A stretch of 36,240 nucleotides of DNA from an uncultured Faecalibacterium sp. (GCA_900540455.1 UQGD01000023.1:1-36240), one strand, 5' to 3'. Positions 1 to 8,867 are shown, numbered from the stretch's first letter. The notes: a model not told the origin generated them from the sequence alone. Numbers and translations: made by a program.

Positions 1-243
1 CGGTGGGCTGTTGGTTAGCCCGCGGTGGTCAACGGCAAGGAAAGTCTACCGGGAGGTGCAATCGTGTACCTGGTTTTTCGTTGTGTGCGGATAAGAGGAC
101 TTGAACAGGGCGGCTCTGCAGCCGCCAGGCAGCAGAGCAACCAACAGCCCGGTGGGCTGTTGGTTAGCCCGCGGTGGTCAACGGCAAGGAAAGTCTACCG
201 GGAGACCGCAATTGTGTACCTGGTTTTTCGTTGTGCATCCCAT
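1..243 (+). repeat. Tandem dispersed repeat with tRNA-Leu 3'-end fragment (copy A)
   Basis: A unit of about 149-150 bases is present about one and a half times: positions 1-85 recur at 150-235. One full unit (about 64-243) matches 11966-12142 on the other strand with about 9 differences over about 178 bases by hand alignment. The unit holds 22 bases identical to the complement of the tRNA-Leu 3' end (T-arm and acceptor strand, about 95-117), the terminator arm CCTGGTTTTT, and perfect hairpins such as CCAACAGCCC-GGT-GGGCTGTTGG (141-163). No ORF in it looks real. The repeat may continue left of the window. Confidence 0.85.
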
Positions 244-363
244 CGTATCTTCCACTGCCGCATCCTGCGCCAGATGATCATCCTTAAGGCAGAGATAACA
301 CAGCCGGAAAATTTCCGTCCCGTAGGCATCCATCCACTGGGTGAGCTGTTGTTCTGTCATCAT
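178..363 (-). pseudogene. Truncated RNA polymerase sigma factor (ECF-type) N-terminus
   Basis: Reading left from ATG codons at 363/360, the first about 40 residues resemble the start of sigma-70 region 2: DAYGTEIFRLCYLCLKD, then an acidic segment (QDAAVEDT). That fits the N-terminus of an ECF sigma factor. The similarity stops where the repeat begins near 243; the frame then reads repeat DNA and ends at a stop at 178. A normal ECF factor is about 160-200 aa, with region 4 for -35 recognition, which is absent here. AAGGA precedes the start at a plausible distance, so a fragment could still be translated. The call rests on my reading of the motif; the insertion by the repeat is inference. Confidence 0.6.
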
Positions 364-433
364 AGGGGCTTTTTTCCTTCTTTCTTCTTTATAGACACCA
401 GCGGGGCTGCGTATATTACACCCCGGCGCTCCC

Positions 434-462
434 TTGCTATACAACATTCTACCTATTATAAT
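434..462 (+). promoter_or_regulatory. Promoter of the UvrA-like gene
   Basis: TTGCTA at 434-439 and TATAAT at 457-462 are separated by 17 bases. The -10 lies in the palindrome CTATTATAATAG, so it could also serve the leftward sigma-factor fragment. Confidence 0.6.
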
Positions 463-537
463 AGCAGTATCTGGTGCGCTGTACAAAGCGCACGGAAGGA
501 CTGGGGCCGTATGCCCCGCAGAACAGGAGAACTTGGG

Positions 538-3084
538 ATGGAACAGCATCGCCCTGCCCCGCCGGACCGGATCGTCATCCGGGGCGGCCGGGTCCACAAC
601 CTGAAAAATATCGACCTGGATATTCCGCTGCACAAGATCGTGGGCATTGCGGGAGTATCCGGCTCCGGCAAATCCTCGCTGGCGCTGGGCATTTTGTACG
701 CCGAAGGCTCCCGGCGGTATCTGGAGTCACTTTCCACCTACACACGCCGCCGGATGACCCAGGCAGAAAAGGCGCAGGTGGACCAGGTGCTCTATGTCCC
801 GGCGGCACTGGCACTGCGGCAGCGTCCGGGTGTGCCGGGGATCCGCAGCACCTTTGGCACCGGCACGGAGCTATTGAACAGCCTGCGGCTGATGTACTCC
901 CGCCTGGCAAGCCACCGCTGCCCCAACGGGCATTACCTGCCGCCCAGTCTGGCTGTGGCGGCCGGTATGGAGCTGGTATGCCCTGTCTGCGGCGCTCACT
1001 TTTTTGCTCCGGGCGCAGAGGAACTGGCGTTTAACAGCCAGGGCGCCTGCCAGCGCTGCGATGGCACCGGCATCGTGCGCATTGTAGACGAGAGCACGCT
1101 GGTGCCGGACGAATCTCTTTCCATCGACGAGGGCGCTGTTGCCCCCTGGCAGACCTTGATGTGGTCGCTCATGAAGGACATCGCCCGGGAGATGGGGGTG
1201 CGCACGGACGTGCCGTTCCGGGAGCTGACCCCCCAGGAGCGAGAGATCGTGTTCCGGGGCCCGGCGGTAAAAAAGAAGATCATCTACCAGAACAAGACCA
1301 GCGGCGCTGCCGGGGATATGGACTTTACCTATTTCAACGCCACCTATACCGTTGAAAATGCCCTTTCTAAGGTCAAGGACGAAAAAGGCATGAAGAGGGT
1401 GGAAAAGTTCCTCCGGCAGGAGGTCTGCCCGGACTGTGGCGGTACCCGGCTCAGTCTGGCGGCCCGTGCTCCGCTGCTGCGGGGCATCCCGCTGGACAAA
1501 GCCTGCCAGATGACCCTGGCGGACCTAGTGGTCTGGGTAGAGGGCGTGCCGGATACCCTGCCAGAGCCAATGCGTCCCATGGCCTGCAGCATTTGCGACG
1601 CATTCTTGAGCGCTGCCCGGCGGCTGATGGAGCTGGGACTGGACTACCTGACCCTGGACCGGGCGGCCTCCACCCTTTCTACCGGAGAGCGGCAGCGGAT
1701 GCAGCTGGCCCGGGCGGTGCGTAACCGAACCACCGGGGTGCTGTATGTGCTGGACGAGCCATCCATTGGGCTGCATCCTTCCAATCAGGAGGGGCTGATC
1801 GGTGTGATGCAGGATCTGCTGGCGGACGGTAATACCGTGATCCTGGTGGACCACGATACCCAGGTGCTGGCCCGGGCAGACTGGCTGATCGAGCTGGGGC
1901 CCAAAGCAGGCGCACAGGGTGGACAGATCATTGCACAGGGCACGCTGGCACAGATCCAGCAAGACCCCCGTTCCCTGATCGGCCCATTTCTGGCCGGCCG
2001 CCAGCTCCAGGTGGGGCAGCGGGCCACGGCCCAGGAGATGTTTGCGCTGGGGCGGCTGCACCTGTCCACTGGACCCATCCACACGGTACAGCCGCTGGAA
2101 GTGGACCTGCCGAAGGGGCGGCTGATCGCCGTGACCGGCGTATCCGGCTCCGGCAAGACCACCCTGATTTTGGAGAGCCTGATCCCGGCGCTGGAAGCGC
2201 ACATCGCCGGGCAGAAACTGCCGCCGCATGTGCGGAGCGTGCAGGCTGACGGCATTGCTCGGGTGCGGCTCATCGACTCCGCCCCCATTGGCATCAATGT
2301 GCGCTCTACTGTGGCTACCTATGCAGATATCCACGACGAACTGCGCAAGGTATACGCCCGCACGCCGGAGGCAAAGGCTCACGGATACAAAGCGGGGGAT
2401 TTTTCTTACAACACTGGGCGGCTGCGCTGCCCGACCTGCGATGGCACCGGTTCCATCAGTCTGGACGTACAGTTTTTGCCGGATGTGGAGATCCCCTGCC
2501 CGGATTGCGGCGGCTCCCGCTATGGGCGGGAAGCCGGGTGCATCTGCCGTACTCCTAAAAAGGGCGGGACAGCCTGCACGCTGCCCCAGCTGATGGCCAT
2601 GAGCATCGACGAGGCGCTGCAAGCCTGCGCCGATCTTCCCCTGGTGGCCCGGCGGCTGCAGGTCTTGCAGGAGCTGGGTCTAGGGTACCTGACCCTAGGC
2701 GAGCAGACCCCCAGCCTCTCCGGCGGAGAGGCGCAGCGGCTGAAGCTGGCCAGCGAGATGGGCAGGGGCCAGTCCGACGCAGTGTTTGTGTTTGACGAGC
2801 CTACCATCGGACTGCACCCCCTCAACGTGGAAACACTGCTGCGGGTGTTCCGCCGCCTGACCGACAACGGCGCCACAGTGGTGGTGATCGAACATGACCA
2901 GGATGTGATCCGCAACGCCGATTATATTCTGGATATGGGGCCTGGGGGCGGTGTCCGGGGCGGCCGGATCGTAGCGTCCGGCACGCCGGAACAGCTGACC
3001 CAATGTGAGGCCAGCCTGACCGGACGCTGCCTGCGCAGCAGCCAAAACAAAGAAAAAGGAGAAAATACTTCCCATGATTTGTGA
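538..3084 (+). CDS. UvrA-family ABC ATPase (UvrA2-like excinuclease subunit A paralogue)
   Basis: An 848-residue protein with two tandem UvrA-type ABC ATPase halves. The first half has Walker A GVSGSGKSS at about 39-47, signature LSTGERQRMQLA and Walker B VLYVLDEPSIGLHP. The second has Walker A GVSGSGKTT at 534-542, the UvrA zinc module C631-C634/C654-C657 (CX2C-X19-CX2C), signature LSGGEAQRLKLA and Walker B VFVFDEPTIGLHP. Canonical UvrA is about 940 aa; the shorter first half suggests a reduced UvrB-binding insertion, as in UvrA2 and antibiotic-resistance UvrA paralogues. The expected role is ATP-dependent recognition of damaged or drug-modified DNA. The start at 538 was chosen for AGGAGA seven bases upstream; an in-frame ATG at 511 is less likely. 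The stop overlaps the next gene by 11 bases, so the two are probably co-translated. Confidence 0.88.
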   Translation: MEQHRPAPPDRIVIRGGRVHNLKNIDLDIPLHKIVGIAGVSGSGKSSLALGILYAEGSRRYLESLSTYTRRRMTQAEKAQVDQVLYVPAALALRQRPGVPGIRSTFGTGTELLNSLRLMYSRLASHRCPNGHYLPPSLAVAAGMELVCPVCGAHFFAPGAEELAFNSQGACQRCDGTGIVRIVDESTLVPDESLSIDEGAVAPWQTLMWSLMKDIAREMGVRTDVPFRELTPQEREIVFRGPAVKKKIIYQNKTSGAAGDMDFTYFNATYTVENALSKVKDEKGMKRVEKFLRQEVCPDCGGTRLSLAARAPLLRGIPLDKACQMTLADLVVWVEGVPDTLPEPMRPMACSICDAFLSAARRLMELGLDYLTLDRAASTLSTGERQRMQLARAVRNRTTGVLYVLDEPSIGLHPSNQEGLIGVMQDLLADGNTVILVDHDTQVLARADWLIELGPKAGAQGGQIIAQGTLAQIQQDPRSLIGPFLAGRQLQVGQRATAQEMFALGRLHLSTGPIHTVQPLEVDLPKGRLIAVTGVSGSGKTTLILESLIPALEAHIAGQKLPPHVRSVQADGIARVRLIDSAPIGINVRSTVATYADIHDELRKVYARTPEAKAHGYKAGDFSYNTGRLRCPTCDGTGSISLDVQFLPDVEIPCPDCGGSRYGREAGCICRTPKKGGTACTLPQLMAMSIDEALQACADLPLVARRLQVLQELGLGYLTLGEQTPSLSGGEAQRLKLASEMGRGQSDAVFVFDEPTIGLHPLNVETLLRVFRRLTDNGATVVVIEHDQDVIRNADYILDMGPGGGVRGGRIVASGTPEQLTQCEASLTGRCLRSSQNKEKGENTSHDL

Positions 3085-3487
3085 GATCTGCAAAGACGAG
3101 GCATTTTTGGCGCAGAAGTCGCAGCCCGCCGGGCCGCAAGACCTGCCCGCAGCATCCGACCTGCTGGAGACCCTGGCGCACCATCGGGATGGCTGTGTGG
3201 GGATGGCGGCCAACATGATCGGCGTCAGCAAGCGCATCATTGCTGTGGAGGCAGAGGACGGCAGCTATCTTCTGATGTTCAACCCGGAGATCGTAAAACG
3301 CACCGGCCCCTATCTGGCCCAGGAGGGGTGTCTCTCTCTTTCCGGCACCCGCCAGGCCAAACGGTGGCAGAGCATCAAGGTGCAGTGGCAGAACGAAAAA
3401 TTTCAGACCCGCATCAAGACCTTTACCGGCTGGACCGCCCAGATCATCCAGCATGAGCTCGACCATTGTGACGGCATCCTGATCTGA
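3074..3487 (+). CDS. Peptide deformylase-like protein
   Basis: A 137-residue protein with the three deformylase motifs. Motif I is GMAANMIG (43-50), with Asn47 where the classical enzyme has Gln; motif II is EGCLS (84-88, metal ligand Cys86); motif III is HELDH (127-131, metal ligands His127 and His131, catalytic Glu128). Deformylase removes the N-formyl group from nascent proteins. The metal site is complete, so a hydrolase is likely, but the Gln-to-Asn change and the short N-terminus (usual length 150-190 aa) mark a divergent subfamily that may be a second copy rather than the housekeeping enzyme. AGGAG lies about 11 bases upstream of the ATG, inside the end of the UvrA-like gene. A strong hairpin terminator follows at 3524. 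Confidence 0.8.
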   Translation: MICEICKDEAFLAQKSQPAGPQDLPAASDLLETLAHHRDGCVGMAANMIGVSKRIIAVEAEDGSYLLMFNPEIVKRTGPYLAQEGCLSLSGTRQAKRWQSIKVQWQNEKFQTRIKTFTGWTAQIIQHELDHCDGILI

Positions 3488-3523
3488 CCGGCACAAGGGA
3501 AGGAAAGCAGGATACGATAAACC

Positions 3524-3577
3524 AAACAGCCCTGGCGCAGTGTTTTTGCTAAGACACCTGCGCCCGGGCTGTTTGTT
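3524..3577 (+). terminator. Terminator hairpin, copy 1 of a repeated element
   Basis: A long imperfect hairpin: AAACAGCCC...GGGCTGTTT with inner pairs GCGCAGTGT/ACACCTGCGC. The core, about 48 bases, recurs at 11909-11957 in the same orientation with only a few changes, including the loop sequence TTGCTAAG. It ends the UvrA/deformylase unit. Confidence 0.75.
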
Positions 3578-3605
3578 GCAAAGCAGCAGCGCATTTTGGT
3601 ATAAT
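3576..3605 (+). promoter_or_regulatory. Promoter of the two-component system
   Basis: TTGCAA (3576-3581), an 18-base spacer, then TATAAT (3600-3605) preceded by TGG, giving an extended -10. The gene starts at 3638. Confidence 0.65.
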
Positions 3606-3637
3606 GAAAAAAATGCGGCAACAAGGGAGGCTGAAGG

Positions 3638-4348
3638 ATGATCCGCGTAGCGATCGTGGAGGACGAAGCTGCCGTGCGGGAGCAGCTTAGCGGATACCTG
3701 CAACGGTACACCCGACAGTATGGTACAGGGTTCGAGATCCATCCGTTTGAGGATGGGATGGAGATCCTGGATGATTACCGTCCGGTATATGATATCATCC
3801 TGCTGGATATCGAGATGAAGCATCTGGACGGGATGGAGACTGCGTACCGCATCCGGCAGCTGGACCCGGAAGTGATCCTGGTGTTTATCACCAATATGGC
3901 ACAGTATGCGATCAAAGGGTATGCAGTGGGTGCGCTGGATTATCTGCTGAAACCGGTGCCTTATTTCGCTTTTTCCCAGCAGCTGCAAAAAGCGGTGGAA
4001 AAAGTCCAGCGCCGTCAGCGCCGGTATTTGGCGGTGCCGGTATCCGGCGGACTGCGCAGGCTGGACGTGTCCCGGGTGTTTTATATCGAAAGCCAGGGGC
4101 ACCAGATGCACTTTTATACGGAGGATGGCCATTTCATTTCCACTGGCACCCTCAAGGCGCTGGAAGAAAAACTCTCCGACTGTCCTTTTGCCCGGTGCAA
4201 CAGCGGCTATCTGGTCAATTTGGCCCAAGTCAGCGGCGTACAGCAGAACGAGGCACAGGTGGGGCCGTATCAATTACAGATCAGTCGCCCCAAACGCAAG
4301 AGCTTTTTGGCTGCGCTGGCAGATTATATCGGCGGGGAGGGGATCTGA
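3638..4348 (+). CDS. LytTR-family response regulator
   Basis: A 236-residue two-domain regulator. The receiver (about 1-120) has the acidic pocket VEDE (7-10), phospho-acceptor Asp57 in IILLDIEM and the conserved Lys105 in LLKPVP. A LytTR DNA-binding domain follows from about 135 to 230, with the motif FYIESQGHQMHFYT and the C-terminal RCNSGYLVNLAQV segment typical of AgrA/LytR regulators. GGGAGG precedes the ATG. The stop codon overlaps the kinase start (TGATG), so the pair is translationally coupled. Targets cannot be read from the sequence; LytTR repeats were not recognised near the downstream genes. Confidence 0.92.
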   Translation: MIRVAIVEDEAAVREQLSGYLQRYTRQYGTGFEIHPFEDGMEILDDYRPVYDIILLDIEMKHLDGMETAYRIRQLDPEVILVFITNMAQYAIKGYAVGALDYLLKPVPYFAFSQQLQKAVEKVQRRQRRYLAVPVSGGLRRLDVSRVFYIESQGHQMHFYTEDGHFISTGTLKALEEKLSDCPFARCNSGYLVNLAQVSGVQQNEAQVGPYQLQISRPKRKSFLAALADYIGGEGI

Positions 4349-5628
4349 TGGCACTGCCGGATATTCCAAGGCTGTACACGGCTTTGGCGGAGTGGCTGGC
4401 TGTGATGGTGTACGCCCTCAATCTGCCTAAACGGGGCGGCAGGCGGCTGCTGTGGGGCGGAAGTGCTGTGTTTGGGCTGCTGTTGGGCGTCTTTTTGCAG
4501 ACGACCGGGGATGTGCCGCTGGTCTGGTGGGTGCCCTGTATGGCGGCAGCCATCGGCCTGCAATATTTGTTTTTGTACAGTCTGTGTGCAGTGGGCTGGC
4601 TGGATGCAGCGTACCATTGTGCCCGGGCGTTTACACTGGCTGAGTTTGCTGCCAGTGTCGAGTGGCAGATCCACTGCGCCTTATTTCCCCACCGGCAAGG
4701 GGGCGACTGGATGGCGGTGGTGCTGCTGCTGGCCGTATACGGGGCGGTATACGGTCTGGTGGTCTGGCTGGAGCGCACCCGTCCCCGTCCCACAGAACAG
4801 CTGGAAGTCAGCTACACGGCGGCACTTGTGGCAGTGATCATGGCACTGACGGTGTTTGCCGTAAGCAACCTGAGCTTTTTGCAGCAGCCCACGGCCAATA
4901 TGAGTGTTTTTTATATCCGGACCCTCGTGGATTTCTCCGGGGTGCTGATCCTGGCGGTGCAGCATGACCAGCTGCGGGAGCAGGCTCTGCACAGTGAATT
5001 GGCGGCAATGGACAGCGTGCTGCATCGGCAATACGAGCAGTACCAGCGCAGTAAAGAGGGCATTCGGATGATCAATGCCCGCTACCATGAGCTGAAAGTG
5101 CAGATCGCACAGATCCGAGCAGAGCGGGACCAGGCCAAACAGGATGCCGCTCTGGCTGCGATGGAAAAACATATCCGGCAGTATGAGGCGGAAAATAAGA
5201 CCGGAAACCCGGTGCTGGATACCCTTCTCACCGCAAAAAGCATGTACTGCCAGCAGCACAGCATCCAACTGACCTGTGTGGCGGATGGACAGCTGCTGAA
5301 TTTCCTTACGACCCGTGAGATCTGTACTCTGGTGGGTACGGCGCTGGATAATGCCTGCGAGAGTATGCGGATGGAACCAAACCCGGAAAAACGCCTGATC
5401 CGTCTGGCACTTTATGCGCAGAATGGCTTTGTAATGCTCCGGGTGGAGAACTACTGCGCCGCCCCTGTGGAGCTGGGCACGGATGGGCTGCCGGTTCGCA
5501 GCAGCCATGGCGGTTATGATCTGAAAAGTGTCCGCGCTGCGGCCCAGCGCCACGGCGGAACTTTGACTTTGCATTGGGAGAACAACTGGTTTACCCTTCG
5601 GGTGCTGCTGCCGATCCCCCAGGAATGA
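4348..5628 (+). CDS. GHKL-domain sensor histidine kinase (AgrC/VirS type)
   Basis: A 426-residue membrane kinase. The first about 210 residues contain roughly six hydrophobic segments, followed by a coiled-coil-like linker with the presumed phospho-acceptor His247 in ARYHELKVQ. The ATPase domain has the N-box Asn335 in TALDNACESM and a G-box GGYDLKSVR near 390. It should phosphorylate the LytTR regulator encoded just upstream. AgrC-type kinases often sense peptides, but no AgrB/AgrD-like gene is present here, so the signal is unknown. The start at 4348 was chosen because it overlaps the regulator stop and gives the N-terminal membrane segments directly. A GC-rich terminator follows. Confidence 0.9.
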   Translation: MALPDIPRLYTALAEWLAVMVYALNLPKRGGRRLLWGGSAVFGLLLGVFLQTTGDVPLVWWVPCMAAAIGLQYLFLYSLCAVGWLDAAYHCARAFTLAEFAASVEWQIHCALFPHRQGGDWMAVVLLLAVYGAVYGLVVWLERTRPRPTEQLEVSYTAALVAVIMALTVFAVSNLSFLQQPTANMSVFYIRTLVDFSGVLILAVQHDQLREQALHSELAAMDSVLHRQYEQYQRSKEGIRMINARYHELKVQIAQIRAERDQAKQDAALAAMEKHIRQYEAENKTGNPVLDTLLTAKSMYCQQHSIQLTCVADGQLLNFLTTREICTLVGTALDNACESMRMEPNPEKRLIRLALYAQNGFVMLRVENYCAAPVELGTDGLPVRSSHGGYDLKSVRAAAQRHGGTLTLHWENNWFTLRVLLPIPQE

Positions 5629-5672
5629 GCTGTGGGCAGCAAAGCACGAAAAACAACGGGATCTTTTGTACG

Positions 5673-5699
5673 GCGGGCGTTCCAGCGCCCGCTTTTTTT
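5673..5699 (+). terminator. Rho-independent terminator after the histidine kinase
   Basis: GCGGGCG (5673-5679) pairs with CGCCCGC (5686-5692), followed by seven T. Confidence 0.85.
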
Positions 5700-5851
5700 G
5701 CGGTATGCAGGATCTTTGGCAGGATGCACAAATTCCGACGGATAGATATTGTGGATAAGCACAAGAAAACAGGTGTATATCCGGAAACTTTTTGCAGAAT
5801 GTGCGCCAAAAGCGACAGAGTGTGAAAAAAACAAGAACTTCCCTCGAATTC

Positions 5852-5891
5852 TGCTATCCTATTAGCAGTCAGGCGGGTTTTGGGGCCCGCC
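5852..5891 (+). promoter_or_regulatory. Promoter and 5' leader hairpin of the membrane GH3 gene
   Basis: Extended -10 TGCTATCCT (5852-5860) without a clear -35 box. Just after the expected start, GGCGGG (5872-5877) can pair with CCCGCC (5886-5891), giving a stem near the mRNA 5' end. The rest of 5700-5850 holds nothing I recognise. Confidence 0.45.
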
Positions 5892-5926
5892 AAATAGAAC
5901 GAGGAAAACGCAAGGAGGAAAACACT

Positions 5927-8782
5927 ATGTTAGCCATTAACATGGACGACGTCATCAAGGTCGTCAGCTCGATCAAGGGCTATTTGATCGCCCTGGCAGC
6001 TGTGGTCTTGCTGGCAGTTGCGGTCATGGTTGGGTGCCGCAAGATGAAAAAGTCCAAAAAGTATCTGATCCGCTGGCAGGCGGGTCTTGGACTGGTGGCG
6101 GCGGCAGCCATTATCGTCAACCTGATCCTGACCGGCCCCATGTACTCCATGGTCTCTCTGGCTACGGGCGGTGGTAAGGTCAGCGAGGAGAACGTGGCAT
6201 CCGCTACCCAGCTGTGCGAGGACATTGCCGATGAGGGCATCGTCCTGCTGGATAATGACGGCACCCTGCCCATGGCAAAGAACAGCAAGCTGAACGTGTT
6301 TGGCTGGGCTTCCACCAACCCCTGCTACGGCGGCACCGGTTCCGGTGCACTGTCCGATGCTTATCCCACCGTCACCCTGCTGGAGGGCCTGACCAATGCG
6401 GGCTTTGAGCTGAACACCGAGCTGAGCGATTTCTACACCTCCTACCGTGCAGACCGCCCGGTGGTGGGTATGTTCTCTCAGGACTGGACCCTGCCGGAGC
6501 CGGAGGCTGCACAGTACACCGACGAGATGATGAACAACGCCAAGGCTTTCTCTGATACCGCCATGGTCGTCATCACCCGCGTCGGCGGCGAGGGCGCTGA
6601 CCTGCCCACCGATGTGTCTCAGGTCACCTACGATGCAGGCCACAGCTACAACGACTTTGAGCCCGGCAACCACTACCTGCAGCTGTCCAAGACCGAGAAG
6701 GACATGATCGATCTGGTCTGCAAGAACTTTGATAAGGTCGTTGTGGTCTACAACGGTGCCAACGCCATGGAGCTGGGCTGGGTCAAGGATTACAGCCAGA
6801 TCAAGAGCGTGATCTGGTGCGCTGGCACCGGCCAGAGCGGCTTCAACGCTCTGGGCTCCATCCTCTGCGGCGATGTGAACCCCTCCGGCCGCACCATCGA
6901 TACCTTTGTGTACGACCTGACCCAGACCCCCACCGCGAACAACTTTGGCAACTTCAACTACACCAACATGGACGAGTTCAAGGCCAATTCCTTTGGTGCT
7001 GATACCATCCCCGCCTTTGTCAACTATGTTGAGGGCATCTATGTGGGCTACAAGTTCTACGAGACTGCTGCCGCAGAGGGCCTGATCGACTACGACAAGA
7101 CTGTGGTGTACCCCTTCGGCCGCGGCCTGAGCTACACCACCTTCACCCAGACCCTGAACAGCGTTACCGAAGCTGACGGCACCATCACCGTGGATGTCAC
7201 CGTCACCAACACCGGTTCTGCCTCCGGTAAGGAGGTCGTGGAGGTTTACTACAATCCTCCGTACACCAACGGCGGCATCGAGAAGGCTTCCGCAAACCTG
7301 ATCGGCTTCGCAAAGACCTCTGAACTGGCTCCCGGCGCTTCCGAGAACGTCACCGTTACCTTCAAGGCCGAGGATATGGCCTCCTACGATACCTACGGCA
7401 AGGGCTGCTATGTGCTGGAAAAGGGCGATTACGTCATCAGCATCAACGCCGACTCCCACACCGTTCTGGACTCCAAGGTCTACAACGTGGCTTCCGACAT
7501 CGTCTACGACGCTTCCAACAAGCGTGAGAGCGATGTGGAGGTCGCCGACAACAAGTTCGACTTTGCCGAGGGCAATGTGACCTACCTGTCCCGCGCCGAC
7601 GGCTTTGCTAACTACGCCGAGGCTACCGCTGCTCCCGCAGACTTTGAACTGCCGGCACAGGCTAAGGCTACCTTCTACAACAACTCCAACTGGAACCCCG
7701 AGGACTTCAACAACGCCGACGATGTGGCTCCCACCACCGGTGCCAAGAACGGCCTGAAGCTGAAGGACATGGTGGGCGTGGATTACAACGACGCCCAGTG
7801 GGATGCCTTCCTCGATCAGCTGACCGTATCCGATATGGACAGCCTGATCGCTCTGGGCGGCTTCCAGTCCGTTGCCGTTTCCTCTATTGGTAAGGTTCAG
7901 GCCATCGACTGCGACGGCCCCGCCTCCATCAACAACAACTTCACCAAGCAGGGCTCTATCGGCTTCCCCTCCGCTGTGATGATCGCAGCTACCTGGAACA
8001 CCGATCTGGCACATGACTTCGGCACCTCCATCGGCAAGATGGCGGACGACATGAATGTTTCCGGCTGGTATGCACCGGCTATGAACATCCACCGTTCGGC
8101 TTTTGCCGGCCGTAACTTCGAGTACTACTCTGAGGACGGCGTGCTGTCCGGCGCAATGGCTGCCAACGCTATCATGGGCTCTCAGGAGCAGGGCGTCTAC
8201 GCCTTCATGAAGCACTTCGCCCTGAATGATCAGGAGACCAACCGTACCAGTATGCTCTGCACTTGGTCTACCGAGCAGGCCATCCGCGAGATCTACCTCA
8301 AGCCTTTTGAGAAGTGCATCAAGGATGCCGACTGCCATGCAGTGATGTCTGCCTTCAACTACATTGGTACCACCTATGCAGGCAGCTGCCCTGAGCTGCT
8401 GATCGATGTGCTGCGTGGTGAGTGGGGCTTTGTGGGCATGGTCCTGACCGACTACTATGGTGTGTATGGCTACCAGGATGCAGACCGTCTGATCCGCAAT
8501 GGCGGCGACTTCTGCCTGGTGAACTACGACACCGAGACCAACCACCTGACCGATACCACCAGCGCCACCGCTCTGGTCAGCGCACGGCAGGCGTGCAAGA
8601 ATATCCTCTACACCGTGGCCAACAGCCGTGCTTACTATGAGGAGAACCTGAACCCCGGTATGCCCGGTTGGGAGAAACTGATGATCGGTGTGGACGTGGT
8701 CCTGTTTGCGGGCCTGGCAGCTGTGGAGCTGTTGGTCGTAAAGAAGGGCTATGCCAAGCGCAAAGAGGAAGAGCAGGCATGA
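5927..8782 (+). CDS. Membrane-anchored GH3 beta-glucosidase with swapped domain order
   Basis: A 951-residue glycoside hydrolase family 3 protein. Order: two N-terminal membrane segments (about 18-36 and 53-69), the GH3 C-terminal alpha/beta sandwich (EGIVLLDNDGTLPM; FGRGLSYTTF), an FnIII-like domain (VTNTGSASGKEVVEVYY), then the catalytic TIM barrel (RNFEYYSEDG, KHFALNDQETNR, nucleophile Asp842 in VLTDYYG), and a last membrane segment at about 921-937 followed by a basic tail. Usual GH3 enzymes have the barrel first; the reversed order is known from Ruminococcus albus and Butyrivibrio enzymes. With both ends anchored, the enzyme probably sits on the outer face and splits beta-glucosides at the cell surface. 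Codon use is very biased (CTG, AAC, GGC, ACC) compared with its neighbours, suggesting high expression. AAGGAGG precedes the chosen start. Confidence 0.92.
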   Translation: MLAINMDDVIKVVSSIKGYLIALAAVVLLAVAVMVGCRKMKKSKKYLIRWQAGLGLVAAAAIIVNLILTGPMYSMVSLATGGGKVSEENVASATQLCEDIADEGIVLLDNDGTLPMAKNSKLNVFGWASTNPCYGGTGSGALSDAYPTVTLLEGLTNAGFELNTELSDFYTSYRADRPVVGMFSQDWTLPEPEAAQYTDEMMNNAKAFSDTAMVVITRVGGEGADLPTDVSQVTYDAGHSYNDFEPGNHYLQLSKTEKDMIDLVCKNFDKVVVVYNGANAMELGWVKDYSQIKSVIWCAGTGQSGFNALGSILCGDVNPSGRTIDTFVYDLTQTPTANNFGNFNYTNMDEFKANSFGADTIPAFVNYVEGIYVGYKFYETAAAEGLIDYDKTVVYPFGRGLSYTTFTQTLNSVTEADGTITVDVTVTNTGSASGKEVVEVYYNPPYTNGGIEKASANLIGFAKTSELAPGASENVTVTFKAEDMASYDTYGKGCYVLEKGDYVISINADSHTVLDSKVYNVASDIVYDASNKRESDVEVADNKFDFAEGNVTYLSRADGFANYAEATAAPADFELPAQAKATFYNNSNWNPEDFNNADDVAPTTGAKNGLKLKDMVGVDYNDAQWDAFLDQLTVSDMDSLIALGGFQSVAVSSIGKVQAIDCDGPASINNNFTKQGSIGFPSAVMIAATWNTDLAHDFGTSIGKMADDMNVSGWYAPAMNIHRSAFAGRNFEYYSEDGVLSGAMAANAIMGSQEQGVYAFMKHFALNDQETNRTSMLCTWSTEQAIREIYLKPFEKCIKDADCHAVMSAFNYIGTTYAGSCPELLIDVLRGEWGFVGMVLTDYYGVYGYQDADRLIRNGGDFCLVNYDTETNHLTDTTSATALVSARQACKNILYTVANSRAYYEENLNPGMPGWEKLMIGVDVVLFAGLAAVELLVVKKGYAKRKEEEQA

Positions 8783-8833
8783 TCTGACTGTTCTCCCCGT
8801 GCAAGCGCAGCGTCTGATTTGACCTGAGAATGC

Positions 8834-8867
8834 AAAGGCCCGCTGCATCAACGGCGGGCCTTTGTTT
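8834..8867 (+). terminator. Terminator between the GH3 genes
   Basis: AAAGGCCCGC (8834-8843) pairs with GCGGGCCTTT (8854-8863). The T tract is short (TTTGTTT), so read-through into the second GH3 gene is possible. Confidence 0.7.

Noticed and set aside
1..243. Possible CRISPR array in the tandem repeats
   Set aside because: The period is about 150 bases with no short repeat-spacer pattern and no cas genes; the repeats carry tRNA pieces.
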